From contig JBDOQK010000009.1 of the NCBI GenBank assembly GCA_040437565.1, forward strand, positions 580,154 through 644,153: a stretch of DNA of 64,000 bases, read 5' to 3'. This DNA is from Albugo candida (Eukaryota > Oomycota > Peronosporomycetes > Albuginales). This document shows, in pieces, positions 37,807-49,729 of this stretch. The notes under the pieces are model-generated. The model was given only the letters and a program-made list of their open reading frames with translations, ran no database searches and was not told the DNA's origin. Each line of letters begins with the position of its first letter. Position 1 is the stretch's first letter. The position numbers were made by a program, and so were the translations under genes.

Positions 37807-39839
37807 ACAATGTATGAGGCAACAAGAACATCAATACGCTCAATACCACCACTCCCCTTTTCTCAAATGTGGGGGAAGATATGTCACGACAAGTAGGTTT
37901 CAATGAAGATTAGGGTCCTGTGTAGATATTGCCAAACATAGATGATAAATGTAAGGCATTCTCTTGCCGAAACAGCTCTTTCAAAGAAGATTGTAAAAGG
38001 TCGAGTTTATTTTCGTCTGGCGTACGCAATAGCCTTTCGGATGCCAATTGCAGAGACAGGAACTAGGTTTAGACGTGAAACTGATTACTGAACCTCAGTG
38101 AGAGACAGGCGTGGATACACACGCAAGAAAACGTGAACTAATTCGCCCATGCGTAATTACGATATAGGGAGAAAGACCGGATGACTGGTTCCACCACCCC
38201 AACGAATGAAGCAGCCATGATTGATGCAGAGAAAAGGAGAAAATCATCGTCAGTCTTCCGAGCATAGTGACGACTGGTTGAGAAACCATGTGGTGAAGCG
38301 TTTTGAAGCAAATAAATTTAGTTGTAAACAAGTCAGAAGGAGTTAGAGAGAGTCAACTGTTGTTTGAACACGAATGAGTGTACAAAACAACACGTGGAGA
38401 CCCATGACATGGTGTTCATCTTCATCCAGCGGTTTCTATGCTAAATTACTTTCGCTATATCTCATGGCTAGATGAGAGTCAAAATCGCGGCCAATATACA
38501 TGAGCCAATAGGCTTCTGGAATCCGTCTAGATTATCTTCCAACTTCACTCGAACACGTCGTAAAAATCATTGATGCTAGCGACAGCAAGATACCATTCAA
38601 CCACGAACGCTTCCTCGGTCCGCATCTTTTCCAATTATCAGCTTCGAATGCAATGGCATCTTCTATTATGTCGGTCTCCATATCACAAGAAGCACGCACA
38701 GTTCCAAAATTCAAATAATGCTAACCTAGCTCTTCTGATCTACGAATGCGATCGTGAGAGGCTATAAGCATTTCGAGAGAAACACACATACTCTATGACC
38801 ACCGAGTTCCATGACTCAAATCTTGATCGCACCGACCCCCATAAAACGAACGATTTCAACTCCAATATGCTCGAACTTATTCGCTCATAGCCTACATAAA
38901 AGTTTATACGCAACTTATCACTGTGAAGATGCACCGCCGAAAGATGTGAGTGCACCTACTGCGATGACGGCACTCCACTCCCTTACAAGCGTAGCGTTAC
39001 CTAACCAGATACGACTGCTTATGGTCGACCGAGTCAGTTGTTCTTCTTAGATGGAATTGGATCGTCGCATCCTAGTGACATATTCCTGAGTGAAAATAGA
39101 AGCTTTAGTAGTCCTATTCGTCCGTGGTTGTTTCGCTCTTTGTCCTTCTGAATATCGCAATATATATCAGTGAGCGCTGAGCGCCACCAAGTACGATTTC
39201 CGTCCGAATTATAGATGGACGTGTGTGATAACTCGACACACGATTGAAGGATGAGTAAAATCATGGCACTTTTATTATGTAATTTGGTACAAACCTTCAC
39301 ATTATGCGAGCATGAATTTATGTTTGGAGAAAATCAGGACGGCCAGAAACGTTAATGGGCTTCCGTGCTCTTAGAATATTATGATTTCGGCGCTCTTGAG
39401 GAACATTATCTCGTTGTCGAGATGACTGGAAAGTGCTTGAATCTGTGATGAGCAAAAAAGCTGGACCTTGATTGTAATTCAACTTCACCTAGCATTAGCT
39501 TTTCGATCGGGGAACCGACAAGATATGAAATTTGAGATAAGTACTTGTGACTTTGGTGGATGTATTGATTGAACAGAATGTACCACTGTAATTACGAGAC
39601 ATTTGCGTTGGACAGCTCCAATCTCTTGAGAACTGGGTGACCGTCGATGTTGCTGGTGTGCGGTAGAAGGGTTCTATTTTCAGATTGCGGCAGACTGATT
39701 GCTGTTTATTAAAGCATTATCCGAACCTCGAAAGAAGATAACCCAACTACGGCGATGAAGCGGTTTTTAACAATGAAGCATGGTTTTCCCACTCAGAAGT
39801 CGCGATGATTGAGGAATTGTTGTGAATTTGCAAGTCTTT

Positions 39840-40397
39840 GTACCGCAGGAACTTCTTTTTGCAAGATAATCTACATGAAAATTAAGACAATTATCTCTCT
39901 CATTGTTTCGCATTCATTTCAGGTTCATCTGGTCTCACAATAGAAATTGGAGGAGCAAGCATGCGATTGTAGCGATGTGTTTCGCTACTGAAAAATGACA
40001 GAAACAAGCTAGCCTACTGAAGAAGATTCTGTGTTGGTCGAATCTTCTCGTTACATCAAATCATAGCANNNNNNNNNNNNNNNNNNNNNNNNNNNNNNNN
40101 NNNNNNNNNNNNNNNNNNNNNNNNNNNNNNNNNNNNNNNNNNNNNNNNNNNNNNNNNNNNNNNNNNNNGTACCGCAGGAACTTCTTTTTGCAAGATAATC
40201 TACATGAAAATTAAGACAATTATCTCTCTCATTGTTTCGCATTCATTTCAGGTTCATCTGGTCTCACAATAGAAATTGGAGGAGCAAGCATGCGATTGTA
40301 GCGATGTGTTTCGCTACTGAAAAATGACAGAAACAAGCTAGCCTACTGAAGAAGATTCTGTGTTGGTCGAATCTTCTCGTTACATCAAATCATAGCA
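39840..40397. other. Assembly gap with duplicated 229-nt flanks
   Basis: 100 N at 40069-40168; 39840-40068 is repeated at 40169-40397. Confidence 0.95.
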
Positions 40398-40528
40398 CGA
40401 CGCTTCTTCAATAAAGGCTTGAAATGCTCAATGTAATAATGATGTCTCGTACTGCTTTGATCGCGAAATTATTGTAGATTGCATTTATCCTGGCTTTGGT
40501 GGACCGTAGTGCTGCAAGATTTAAAAAA

Positions 40529-40760
40529 AGGCACATGAAATGACCATCGTAAAAGCTATGAACGAAGTGTAGTTGTTGGCCCGGTTCCCGACAANNNNNN
40601 NNNNNNNNNNNNNNNNNNNNNNNNNNNNNNNNNNNNNNNNNNNNNNNNNNNNNNNNNNNNNNNNNNNNNNNNNNNNNNNNNNNNNNNNNNNNNNAGGCAC
40701 ATGAAATGACCATCGTAAAAGCTATGAACGAAGTGTAGTTGTTGGCCCGGTTCCCGACAA
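40529..40760. other. Assembly gap with duplicated 66-nt flanks
   Basis: 100 N at 40595-40694; 40529-40594 is repeated at 40695-40760. Confidence 0.95.
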
Positions 40761-41959
40761 CAAATATTTATCGTTGGCATGTACCACAATGCATCACAAC
40801 CGCGTGTACGGTAAGGATCGTGTGAGGATCCGCGCGTCTTGGTATTGGTTTAGCATTTAGAGTCTTCGAAGCTGGGCGTTGTGATCCTCATGGGCGTCGG
40901 CTTTTACTGCAGGATTCTCATGTAATAATCAGAGCGACCCTAGTTTTGATGGTTCTTCTAAGCTTTCAACAACTCTTTTAGCTTTCAACCCACTCTCCTA
41001 GATGCTGTCTCTTGTCTATCTCAGCACTAGTGCTGCCTGCACACAACGTGACGGACGTGAAGACTAGGGGGATAGTATTTCAAATATTTCTTCTGCTTCA
41101 AATCCCGTTATTTGTTATGCTGTGAACACTTGGTACACTCGCACACATTCGACGAGCCACTTCGGTCGCAATGATGCGGTTTAACTCATGCATTTGTATT
41201 GGATATTCAAATAGATCCTACGCTTTTGATTTCAGAGTGTAATTGCGAGAGCATAATGCTGCTAGTGATATCATCATACATCTATAGCCAAATGACTTAT
41301 CCACTTTTAGCTGTGATCACGAGAATATAAGCAATCCATCCAAAGAGTATCTCCATCTACTGCTTTGCTACAAATCGTTTTCCTGGTTGGTGCGTCCTCC
41401 AGATATTATTGCATCATATCACATCCCATCGTTGCATATTTTTTGATTGGATCAAGGTATCGTCTGTGGAAAACGTGCCTTTGATAAATTTGTACTGTCA
41501 GGACAATATCTGCGAACTTCCTATAACGTTCATTTTTCAAAGAAATGACTTGTTGTTATATCCTGATTCAATTGGTTGCCTCAAGTCGGACGACCAGCAG
41601 CTTTTGTAACTCATGACGATGTCAGAAGAGATCACCCTTTTAATTCACGCTGGAATCCTGTTACGTGTAAATAGTTCTTATGGTGTGATCATTCCCGTTG
41701 GTTTGATTTCGTTATCTTCTTTCTGTTCGTGGAGCGTTTGGACAGCGTGAATGACAAAGAAAACTCCTCCTGTGCTCTCCTGTATAATCGCGAGCTTACA
41801 AGCATGCCTAGGGGCCCTGGTGATTTATACTTAGAAACTACCATCTCATCACTATCATGTAAAGCAGCTTTCAAGAGAATCTTAAGTTGGAAGTCTATCG
41901 TTTCAGATAAAAGGTTAGAATTATAGTCGGCTAAACAATCGGAGAGCAGATGGTTCACT

Positions 41960-42367
41960 ATGGTCAGTTTGATACTCATTTATGTCAGCATCACGGCAGA
42001 GGTTTGAAGAAAGATCGCACCTTTTTTTGGCTAAACGCGAAGATGCAATAGATTACAGATGGCTTGACATATTAGAAGACCATTCGTCGGAATTGGCGTG
42101 GAGAATGGCAAGACACTGTGATATGCTGACATATCCGCTAGCAAACTCGGCTTGATTTCAATCGGATACTCAGATGTTGAGTCGTCCGAAAGTTTCTTGT
42201 TTGGGTTATTTGTCGAAAGCGGGATTCCAATATATGTACAGCACGCACTCATGTTCAAGTCGATGAAGGAACAACACAATCAGAATGATAACATCGGACC
42301 AATCATCATTGTGTTGATGGGAGATCGTAGAGAAAACTCGAGTGACCTCGAGTGGTATATGCGCTAG
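41960..42367 (+). CDS. Candidate small secreted protein, two exons, possible frameshift at the leader
   Basis: ATG 41982-42117, a 56-nt intron with TACTCAG acceptor (42118-42173), then 42174-42367 gives 109 residues with well-balanced composition (REDAIDYRWLDILEDHSSEL; FLFGLFVESGIPIYVQHALM). Overlapping in another frame, ATG 41960 encodes MVSLILIYVSITAEV, a convincing signal-peptide core that stops immediately. One missing or extra base near 42003-42010 would fuse the leader to the body, so either this is a sequencing error or a recent pseudogene. Each frame alone is under 75 codons. Family unknown. Confidence 0.4.
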
Positions 42368-42691
42368 TGTATCTGTCTTTTTTTTAATTTGTAGTAGCAG
42401 ACAGGCCGAGTCAAGTCACATACTTCGGGTCAATTTTCAATCATGGAAGAANNNNNNNNNNNNNNNNNNNNNNNNNNNNNNNNNNNNNNNNNNNNNNNNN
42501 NNNNNNNNNNNNNNNNNNNNNNNNNNNNNNNNNNNNNNNNNNNNNNNNNNNTGTTGATGGGAGATCGTAGAGAAAACTCGAGTGACCTCGAGTGGTATAT
42601 GCGCTAGTGTATCTGTCTTTTTTTTAATTTGTAGTAGCAGACAGGCCGAGTCAAGTCACATACTTCGGGTCAATTTTCAATCATGGAAGAA
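42312..42691. other. Assembly gap with duplicated 140-nt flanks
   Basis: 100 N at 42452-42551; 42312-42451 is repeated at 42552-42691. It repeats the 3' end of the small gene at 42174-42367. Confidence 0.95.
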
Positions 42692-43346
42692 TCTGTAAAT
42701 CAATGGACGTTTCATTTTGAGATGTAAACATCCAAGTAATTACTTGTCCGAAGCGTGCGGAGCAGTTTTTCCGATTTTGTATCTGCTGAAAACACATAAA
42801 TACTTTATCTTTGCGACTAACAGTCAGCGACTATGCTTTTGAATTGTCTACCTCCTTGTTCTTCAGTTTAAACAGTTTACACCATACACATCTGCAGCTC
42901 GATGCAATGGGCGACCTCNNNNNNNNNNNNNNNNNNNNNNNNNNNNNNNNNNNNNNNNNNNNNNNNNNNNNNNNNNNNNNNNNNNNNNNNNNNNNNNNNN
43001 NNNNNNNNNNNNNNNNNNGACAGGCCGAGTCAAGTCACATACTTCGGGTCAATTTTCAATCATGGAAGAATCTGTAAATCAATGTACGTTTCATATCAAA
43101 CCATTTCTTTACCCATAGCACGTACTTCGTACCTTTCCTTAATTTGAGATGTAAACATCCAAGTAATTACTTGTCCGAAGCGTGCGGAGCAGTTTTTCCG
43201 ATTTTGTATCTGCTGAAAACACATAAATACTTTATCTTTGCGGCTAACAGTCAGCGACTATGCTTTTGAATTTTCTACTTCCTTGTTCTTCAGTTTAAAC
43301 AGTTTACACCATACACATCTGCAGCTCGATGCAATGGGCGACCTCG
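42640..43346. other. Assembly gap between two haplotypes
   Basis: 100 N at 42919-43018. 42640-42918 corresponds to 43019-43345, but the second copy has a 48-nt insertion near 43090-43140 and several substitutions (for example GCGACTAAC/GCGGCTAAC, TTGTCTACC/TTTTCTACT). The sides come from different alleles or near-identical repeats. Confidence 0.9.
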
Positions 43347-44454
43347 CAATGCATTGAAGACCTACATAAATTGAAAGATACAAAGCACACCAAGCAATTA
43401 ACGTTACATTGAAAAAATATCTCACTGAACTATCTTGAGGAGCTACTTCTCTGCAAGTTTTCTTGCATTCGACTCAAAATCGCAGTGGCGATGTGATGGA
43501 AAATTCTTCTGTCGGACTCACTGCTTATACTATAGACTTAACCCGCCCGAATGAAATCTTCGAGATAACTATTTGGTTTTGCAATTCCTCATTCACGCTG
43601 CGACAGTGAATGTTCAAATGTATTTTGCTTCGGTGAAGGCCAAGCAATCGATGTTATTTAATACAACATAATGAAGAATTATTCAAGTTCTCTACTTCTC
43701 CTAGCAAAATGGATCCTCTTCTACGTGCGCATGAGATCATCTCCTAAAGGTTTGGTGAATTTGCACCGGCAAAACACCTGTAATAAGCACATTAAGTTGA
43801 CCAAATAAAATCGGTGATCAACTTGTGTGTGATCTAATCATAAGGAGCTTGTAAAATTAAAAGACTTTTGGAACAGCTACACCTACTCTGTCCCGTCACT
43901 TTGCGAGCTATGTAATTCCGCAATAAAGAATCAAATGTTTGCATACAGCCTCGTAGGAAATTATCGCACTGTGATAATCCGATATTCACTGACTGGGTGT
44001 CAAGAGTCCACGTAATTGTACAAGCATCGTGTTTAGTGTGCGGATGGAGTTCAAGCAATTAGAACTTCAGCAGGGTCTCGAAATGTGAGCAGATTGTTCT
44101 CGAGCCACAAGGAATGTTATATGGAAGATGATGATACAATTGGAAACCAGATTCATAATTCCATTGTATTCGGGGACTAGAGTATCACGCTTGAAAGAGC
44201 AAGCCAAATCTACCAAACAAGGGAGTGTTTGTGTGTTCCAAATTCTCTTGAGATAACGATGCGACCGTAGCGTGAATATGTCATCACTGTTTCCTGATAT
44301 TTTGGTTCAGTAATGGTAATCCATGGTGTGGCGTCATACGCATTCCACAAATTTGTTTGAAGATTGCCGAGGGCACCGCTTGAGCGCTAAACACAACACA
44401 CTCAGATTTGATCGTAAATGCATAAAGTTCCGAATCCTTTGTCGCCTCTGCTGG
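43347..44454. other. Gene-poor stretch
   Basis: No supportable gene or repeat. Confidence 0.5.
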
Positions 44455-44640
44455 GTGTTGATGAGGTAGTTTTCCCTTCTACTCTTCGCTTGGGGGATGG
44501 GGGGTACACATGATGGCGATTGTTCCAACGCGACGGCAAAAATAAGTTTTGTGTCCATTGGGCTTGTTGAAAGAGTCGCTAGTGAGCTTAAGATTGCTTG
44601 ATGACGCTGCATCTGAGCTGAATTGGATATTGTAGAACGC
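44455..44640 (+). pseudogene. Broken copy C of the three-copy family
   Basis: Nucleotides follow copies A and B through TTCGCTTGGGGGATG, GGCGATTGTTCCAACGCGACG, TTTTGTGTCCATTGGG and GATGACGCTGCATCTGAGCTG, but frameshifts and stops break the reading frame (TACACATGATGG). The GT donor seen in A and B is lost. Confidence 0.45.
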
Positions 44641-44886
44641 AATGAGACCAGTTACGCACTGACCTTTACCAATACTCATATAACAGGTGCGAGCGAACAG
44701 TTGTAGGATCATTAAGAGCACTTTCTTGCATTCCGCATATAATCAAACCGTGTAAAACATCGACATTATTTTCCGTTTGGCATCAGCCTTGCCCGTAATA
44801 AGCCTTTCTGATGCGAAAAGTTGATCCAGGAAACAAAGCTACAGACATGACCGCATGTACGAACTGAACGCATGCATCGTAATGTT

Positions 44887-45118
44887 TTATTTTATGTGGA
44901 GCAACAGTATACTAGGAGCTACCGTACAAACGGATTCTACACACCATTAAATNNNNNNNNNNNNNNNNNNNNNNNNNNNNNNNNNNNNNNNNNNNNNNNN
45001 NNNNNNNNNNNNNNNNNNNNNNNNNNNNNNNNNNNNNNNNNNNNNNNNNNNNTTATTTTATGTGGAGCAACAGTATACTAGGAGCTACCGTACAAACGGA
45101 TTCTACACACCATTAAAT
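44887..45118. other. Assembly gap with duplicated 66-nt flanks
   Basis: 100 N at 44953-45052; 44887-44952 is repeated at 45053-45118. Confidence 0.95.
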
Positions 45119-45684
45119 GAAGCAGCAGTTTGCATGACTGATACAAAAAACAGCGGCTCATCATCAGTCTTCTATGCGTGGCGAAGCCTGCATCTATTCT
45201 ATAATATAAAGCTTCATGAGAAATGATAATTACAACTATCATTTAAGGACTGAATATAGTCGAGCATTTCTAGCGGTATGACTGCTAATACTATTTACAG
45301 AATAAAAATAGTGTGTAACTTTCGTGTGATGTTCGTCTAATCATTGCGAGAGAGAAAAGACACATCGGCTACATAAGAGCCGGAATACGGTCAATACGAA
45401 CGAGCCAATAGGCTTCTACAGTCATCACCACATGAAGTGTCATTCTTCCCACAAGCGTAGGTTGTAAACTATATTGGTTACGACATACTCAACGTGCGAA
45501 ACCACCAGAAATGCATTGTTCATCCGCCTCATTTTCCCATCCGTATGGATCTTATCCTTCCAATCGCTATGTAACAACCGTCAATACGCGCCGTTGCGCC
45601 CTGTATATATTAACAACTTGACGCTTCGGTCGAAGGAATGTGATCGGGAGAGGTCAAATAGCATCAAGATGACACCTATCCAAT

Positions 45685-46058
45685 TCATCGCCAGCGTAGC
45701 GAGCCAACATTTGCCATCGCACAAGGATCAAGATACTGCCGGCCTTTACTATACGAAAAATTCTTACGCCAACATGCTTTAAAGGTATTTTCACATCAGG
45801 TTTTTGACATATACATGCACTNNNNNNNNNNNNNNNNNNNNNNNNNNNNNNNNNNNNNNNNNNNNNNNNNNNNNNNNNNNNNNNNNNNNNNNNNNNNNNN
45901 NNNNNNNNNNNNNNNNNNNNNTCATCGCCAGCGTAGCGAGCCAACATTTGCCATCGCACAAGGATCAAGATACTGCCGGCCTTTACTATACGAAAAATTC
46001 TTACGCCAACATGCTTTAAAGGTATTTTCACATCAGGTTTTTGACATATACATGCACT
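45685..46058. other. Assembly gap with duplicated 137-nt flanks
   Basis: 100 N at 45822-45921; 45685-45821 is repeated at 45922-46058. Confidence 0.95.
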
Positions 46059-46249
46059 TCAATAGAATCTGTAAAAATGAAATATTAGCGATGACGCCAA
46101 TTTCTACTTTATCAAATACAGTCCAGCCTAAGCAAGCAAAATGATCGACATCAAAGGCAACTCACGCAAGGAACATGATAGCGCCACATGCTGTCATCGC
46201 CGTTCATGTTAGTAGTAGTGACCGTCGGCCTGTCGCCTTTTGTATGTTT

Positions 46250-46896
46250 TTATTTTGATGAGACATAAAGCAAACGCCAGCGTAACAGAGAACTGGAAGT
46301 TGAGGCTGTCATGATTAGTATCAGGCGCGTTTGCCATTCAATCTGGTCTTGAAAAAGACGTATGTCAGTCTTACTCGCCCGGGGTGAGCATATAGTACTA
46401 CTTGATGGAACTTGTTTACGATCTGCGAGAGAAGCAGGACTTGAGGAAACTTGGTTTTCGGACTCTTTGGTCTTGACGAAGACCTCGCACAATCAAAATT
46501 TTCTCGCTGTTTGTGAAAATTGGATCTGGGATGCAGTCTGGGAGGTCGTCGAAGCTGCGGAAAATACAACCAAGGTCAAAGGGCTCTCGCGTCGATTGGC
46601 GTCATCCAGCATTTTCACTAGCAAAGGAGACTGTGTCGTGAGGTGAATAGGATATCTTTCGACTCGAACAGTACCAGAATGTTACTTCTTAAACTACTTT
46701 TGCGTATGATTATAGAAGTCGTAGCGTGGTAAAGAAAAATGAAGAAAAGCCTTGTCGTTAATACATGAAGACACGTACATGTTGACGATGACCATATAGC
46801 ATCTATTGATATTGAAGTGTGCGTTGTTCTTGTCACTATTGGATTCGCTTTGATACGTTCTTGCTCCATTCGTGAGACTTCCTCATCTGCTGTCAT
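46250..46896 (-). pseudogene. Probable relic of a conserved-type gene
   Basis: On the minus strand, ATG 46896 opens MTADEEVSRMEQERIKANPI, an Arg/Glu-rich helix-like start. Further along, a frame from about 46632 reads LVKMLDDANRRESPLTLVVF, runs to a single TGA (about 46506), and continues in the same frame to 46250. Base composition is richer in G+C than the surroundings. Antisense frames of similar length exist, so the strand is not certain. No family recognised. Confidence 0.3.
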
Positions 46897-48328
46897 CCTC
46901 GCTATTTCGAGGCTGTTAAACCGGCCTGTTCAAGATAAAATCCTGAAGCTTGGCCTGTGATATAGGCGCAAATCTCTGAACGGAAGCAAAGTCTACTTCA
47001 AGCTTGCATCGCTGCAGTTTTTCGTCACAATCACTCCTAATAGACATCGTTTAGGCGATCAAGGTATGATAAAACTTATGATGTTTGATAACAATATTTA
47101 AAATAAACAGGGATGCGTTTCGGAGGAGATGCGATTTTTTGACTGTCAGTTGAAAAATAGTTGTGTGCCAACGATAGATAAAGCTGTTGGCACGCAAAAA
47201 CTGGGCGACACGGTCTTACCATACGTTTAACGAGGTGTCGTGTAATCTGTAAGGATGTGGTATCATTTCAGTGTACCAAGATGCTCCGTGTTGCAGAAGC
47301 AATTTGCAAAAGGCAATCAAATCTCTTCCATCTATTGCCAGCATCGAATCCTCTGGCCGGCTGCATGTAGTACGTTAAGACTTTGACAAAATTCCTTTTT
47401 TTGACTCTAAGGACCTTACGCACCCGAACAAGATACTGTGATGTTTTTAGAGATCAATCTTGATATTTTGGTTGCCCTTTCTCAAGTTATCTCACTATAT
47501 CTTCCAGCTTGTACCCAATTTCGATATACTTTCATGCCTTGCTTTTATCGTGTTGTTTATTCCAATAGTCTAATTTATTAAGCAAATATCCGCGCAGTAT
47601 TCTTGCCTCATTATAAAGTCTTGTACGAAAGCATTGCAGCACATTCGGTACAAGTGATCATAGCATAATTTGGCACGAATGGGGTCGGACTGCAATTCGT
47701 AGCATCTTGAGTGTGTCCTCAAGTGCTTCACTTTTGTTCTGACCTGGCTGTCGTAATTGCAAAGAGCTCCTTTAGCTTACAACACTACACGTATTCTGAT
47801 CAAATTACAGCGCTAAGAAACAACACCACAGTCGCTATTGCTCACTACTGCGTTGATCTTCTTGCTTCCATCTATCCGAAGTCTTGATCGATTAATTGAA
47901 TTTATTCACTTGATATTCATCTACTTCAACTAGATCTTCAATTTACCGAGATCGAATTGCTTTAACTTGGCCAACATTCGATCCGTATGCAAGCTCTTTC
48001 ACGTACTTTGTTGCCAGAAATAGTTCGAAGATGTCATATAGAGATCAGATTGCTCCTAATGTTTTGAGAAAAGCCGCCTCCAGTGCAAGTTTGGTGCAAG
48101 TGTACAATTGGACACTGTGCAGAAATGATTAATGGTCGGCAGGCCATACGCAGGAAATACATTTTAGGAGAATATTATCGTGAGATGATAAGCAGTCTGC
48201 GGCATTGTGAAGTAGCTTTTCGCGTTAGTTATTGCCCCCATTGGTGGACTGTATAGCGGCTGTTTACGAGATGTTATCTCAGACTATGAGTTCCAAGGTG
48301 GGATTTTTGTAAAATCAATTTTCATTTA
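46897..48328. other. Gene-poor stretch with a diverged segment, copy 4
   Basis: 47262-47330 (TATCATTTCAGTGTACCAAG, GATGCTCCGTGTTGCAGAAG) is related to 35868-35940 and 26480-26560. No gene seen. Confidence 0.35.
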
Positions 48329-49560
48329 TTATGATGATTGAACAAATCTAAAGATCTTATACTCATAAGTTGGGGCGCCTGATGAGTATCGGATTCTGAA
48401 CACGGTTTCGTGAGTCTTGGCGAGTGCAGCGCCAATGACCCATTTATTCTCCTCTGTATTAACACGAACTGCCATATAGCACTTTCCATCGTGGTTGCTC
48501 CGCACAAAATAATTGGGTTTTGTAAGTGTGAACAGCGTGTTACCTGCACTTTGAAATTCAAATTTCGGAAGCGCTAAATCTCTCAGCCGACGACACTCAA
48601 ATCCATTAGTTAATGGCTTCATTTCTGCAGGAAAGGCACCCTCAAGAAGTTTTAATGCCTCTTTCGGAAAAAGACTATGGGCATGTGCATAGTCAAGAGA
48701 CACGTCTCCATAGAACCATTTATCCTTGCCACCTTTGACTTTGAGCGGCATCGAACCGAAGGATGTGCCTTCCACGGCAGGCACAACATGATGGAATTTC
48801 ATTTCACTGAAGAGCGGCAAATCCTTCTCTGAGAGGACGTCTATGGTAGGCGATACAATTTGAGACTCCCATCTGAAAATGACAATTCGACCCTTAATGA
48901 AAGCTATGCCATCCTTGATCACATTAGAATTGAGCAATGTGTAGGTGGAATCAAGTAGTATTTCTGGATGCGCACGCAGGTATGTGGCAATTTTAGGGTC
49001 ATCAGAGTACCATTTAGGAAATGGATCTTGTAATTGAATTCCAGGAAGGTCTTGCTGCGGTAATACCACCTCAAACGAAACGATATTGGAATTGGGATCA
49101 GCCACATGTAGCACTTTCAAGAAGTACTTGCCCGCATTTGAATACGGGAATGCCCAATAAAGCCAAACTTTTATTTTTCTAAGCAGCATTGTCTTGGCTG
49201 GTAGCTCTGGAAATGAATTAGATTTACATACGCTCCGCTACACCATACAATGCAAGAGTGGCACAGAATCCTTTTGGCAGCTGCGTATTATGCAAAGATT
49301 ATAGTGCACATACTAACTGTATTACAATTACGTTGGAAGTAGTTGAGGACTAGGTACAAGTGATAATAGAACAATGCCTCCGTTGCAAAATTGTGGGATT
49401 GTCATGCTGACGCACTCGATGTTCTGGGTAGCGTTCGCAATCGAATAAAGTGCAGGTACACCTCTAAAATCTGATAATTTAGCTGATTTTGCCAAGGTTT
49501 GCAAATTGAAATGTTGCGGGAGTAAAACAGCTTTAAAGAAATAATAGATTATTTAAATTT
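48329..49560 (-). CDS. Aspartic-protease-like family member, multi-exon
   Basis: The main frame (49189-48329, 286 codons) ends with a pattern like the C-terminal lobe of pepsin-type proteases: LPKFEFQ strand, NTLFTL, NYFVR, GKCYMAV, then NKWVIGAALAKTHETVF in place of WILGDVFLRxYYTVF. Where DTGTSL is expected it reads VSLDYAHAHSLFP, so the Asp-Thr/Ser-Gly triad is missing. Upstream exons are visible at about 49500-49330 (VPALYSIANATQNIECVSM, then GGIVLLSLVPSP) and 49310-49250 (LPKGFCATLALYGVAE), separated by a canonical GTAATT...CGCAG intron; the border to the 286-codon frame is uncertain (GTATGT...TTCCAG gives only 25 nt). A conserved AG then CTGTT at about 49536 in all copies suggests a further 5' exon. 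Substrate unknown; extracellular role inferred from the 18.3 kb relative. Confidence 0.6.
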
Positions 49561-49729
49561 CTGCTAATTTTTAGAGGCGATTATACACATTCGTTTCACG
49601 ATCGACCGAGACCAGATAAACGCGATGTCAAGTTAAACGCACACCAGTATATTGATTACATTCACCTTCCTAAGATAGTATTCTTACAGCTTTTATAGAA
49701 TCAATATTACGCATTTCCCTCGTTTTACT

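Larger units (their letters stand above)
37807..41959. other. Gene-poor stretch including downstream part of copy B
   Basis: 37.9-38.8 kb is related to 28.2-29.0 and 44.7-45.7 kb. The rest (38.8-41.9 kb) holds no supportable gene; a frame at 41409-41609 is weakly protein-like. Contains gaps at 40069-40168 and 40595-40694. Confidence 0.4.
44641..46249. repeat. Downstream part of copy C
   Basis: Aligns in blocks with 28.2-29.0 kb and 37.9-38.8 kb (GCCTTTCTGATGCGAAAAGTTGATCC; AAGACTGATGATG-type block near 45155-45180 on the minus strand). No intact frame. Two unmerged-overlap gaps lie inside. Confidence 0.4.

Noticed and set aside
37890-38060. RLLR string in a minus-strand frame (ASERLLRTPDENK), RXLR-effector-like
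   Set aside because: No leader or ATG joins it, and the copies at 28.4 and 44.8 kb do not keep RLLR; the plus strand reads better.
45654-46031. Apparent tandem repeat KIPLKHVGVRIFRIV twice in one frame
   Set aside because: The repeat is produced by the unmerged flanks of the 45822-45921 gap.
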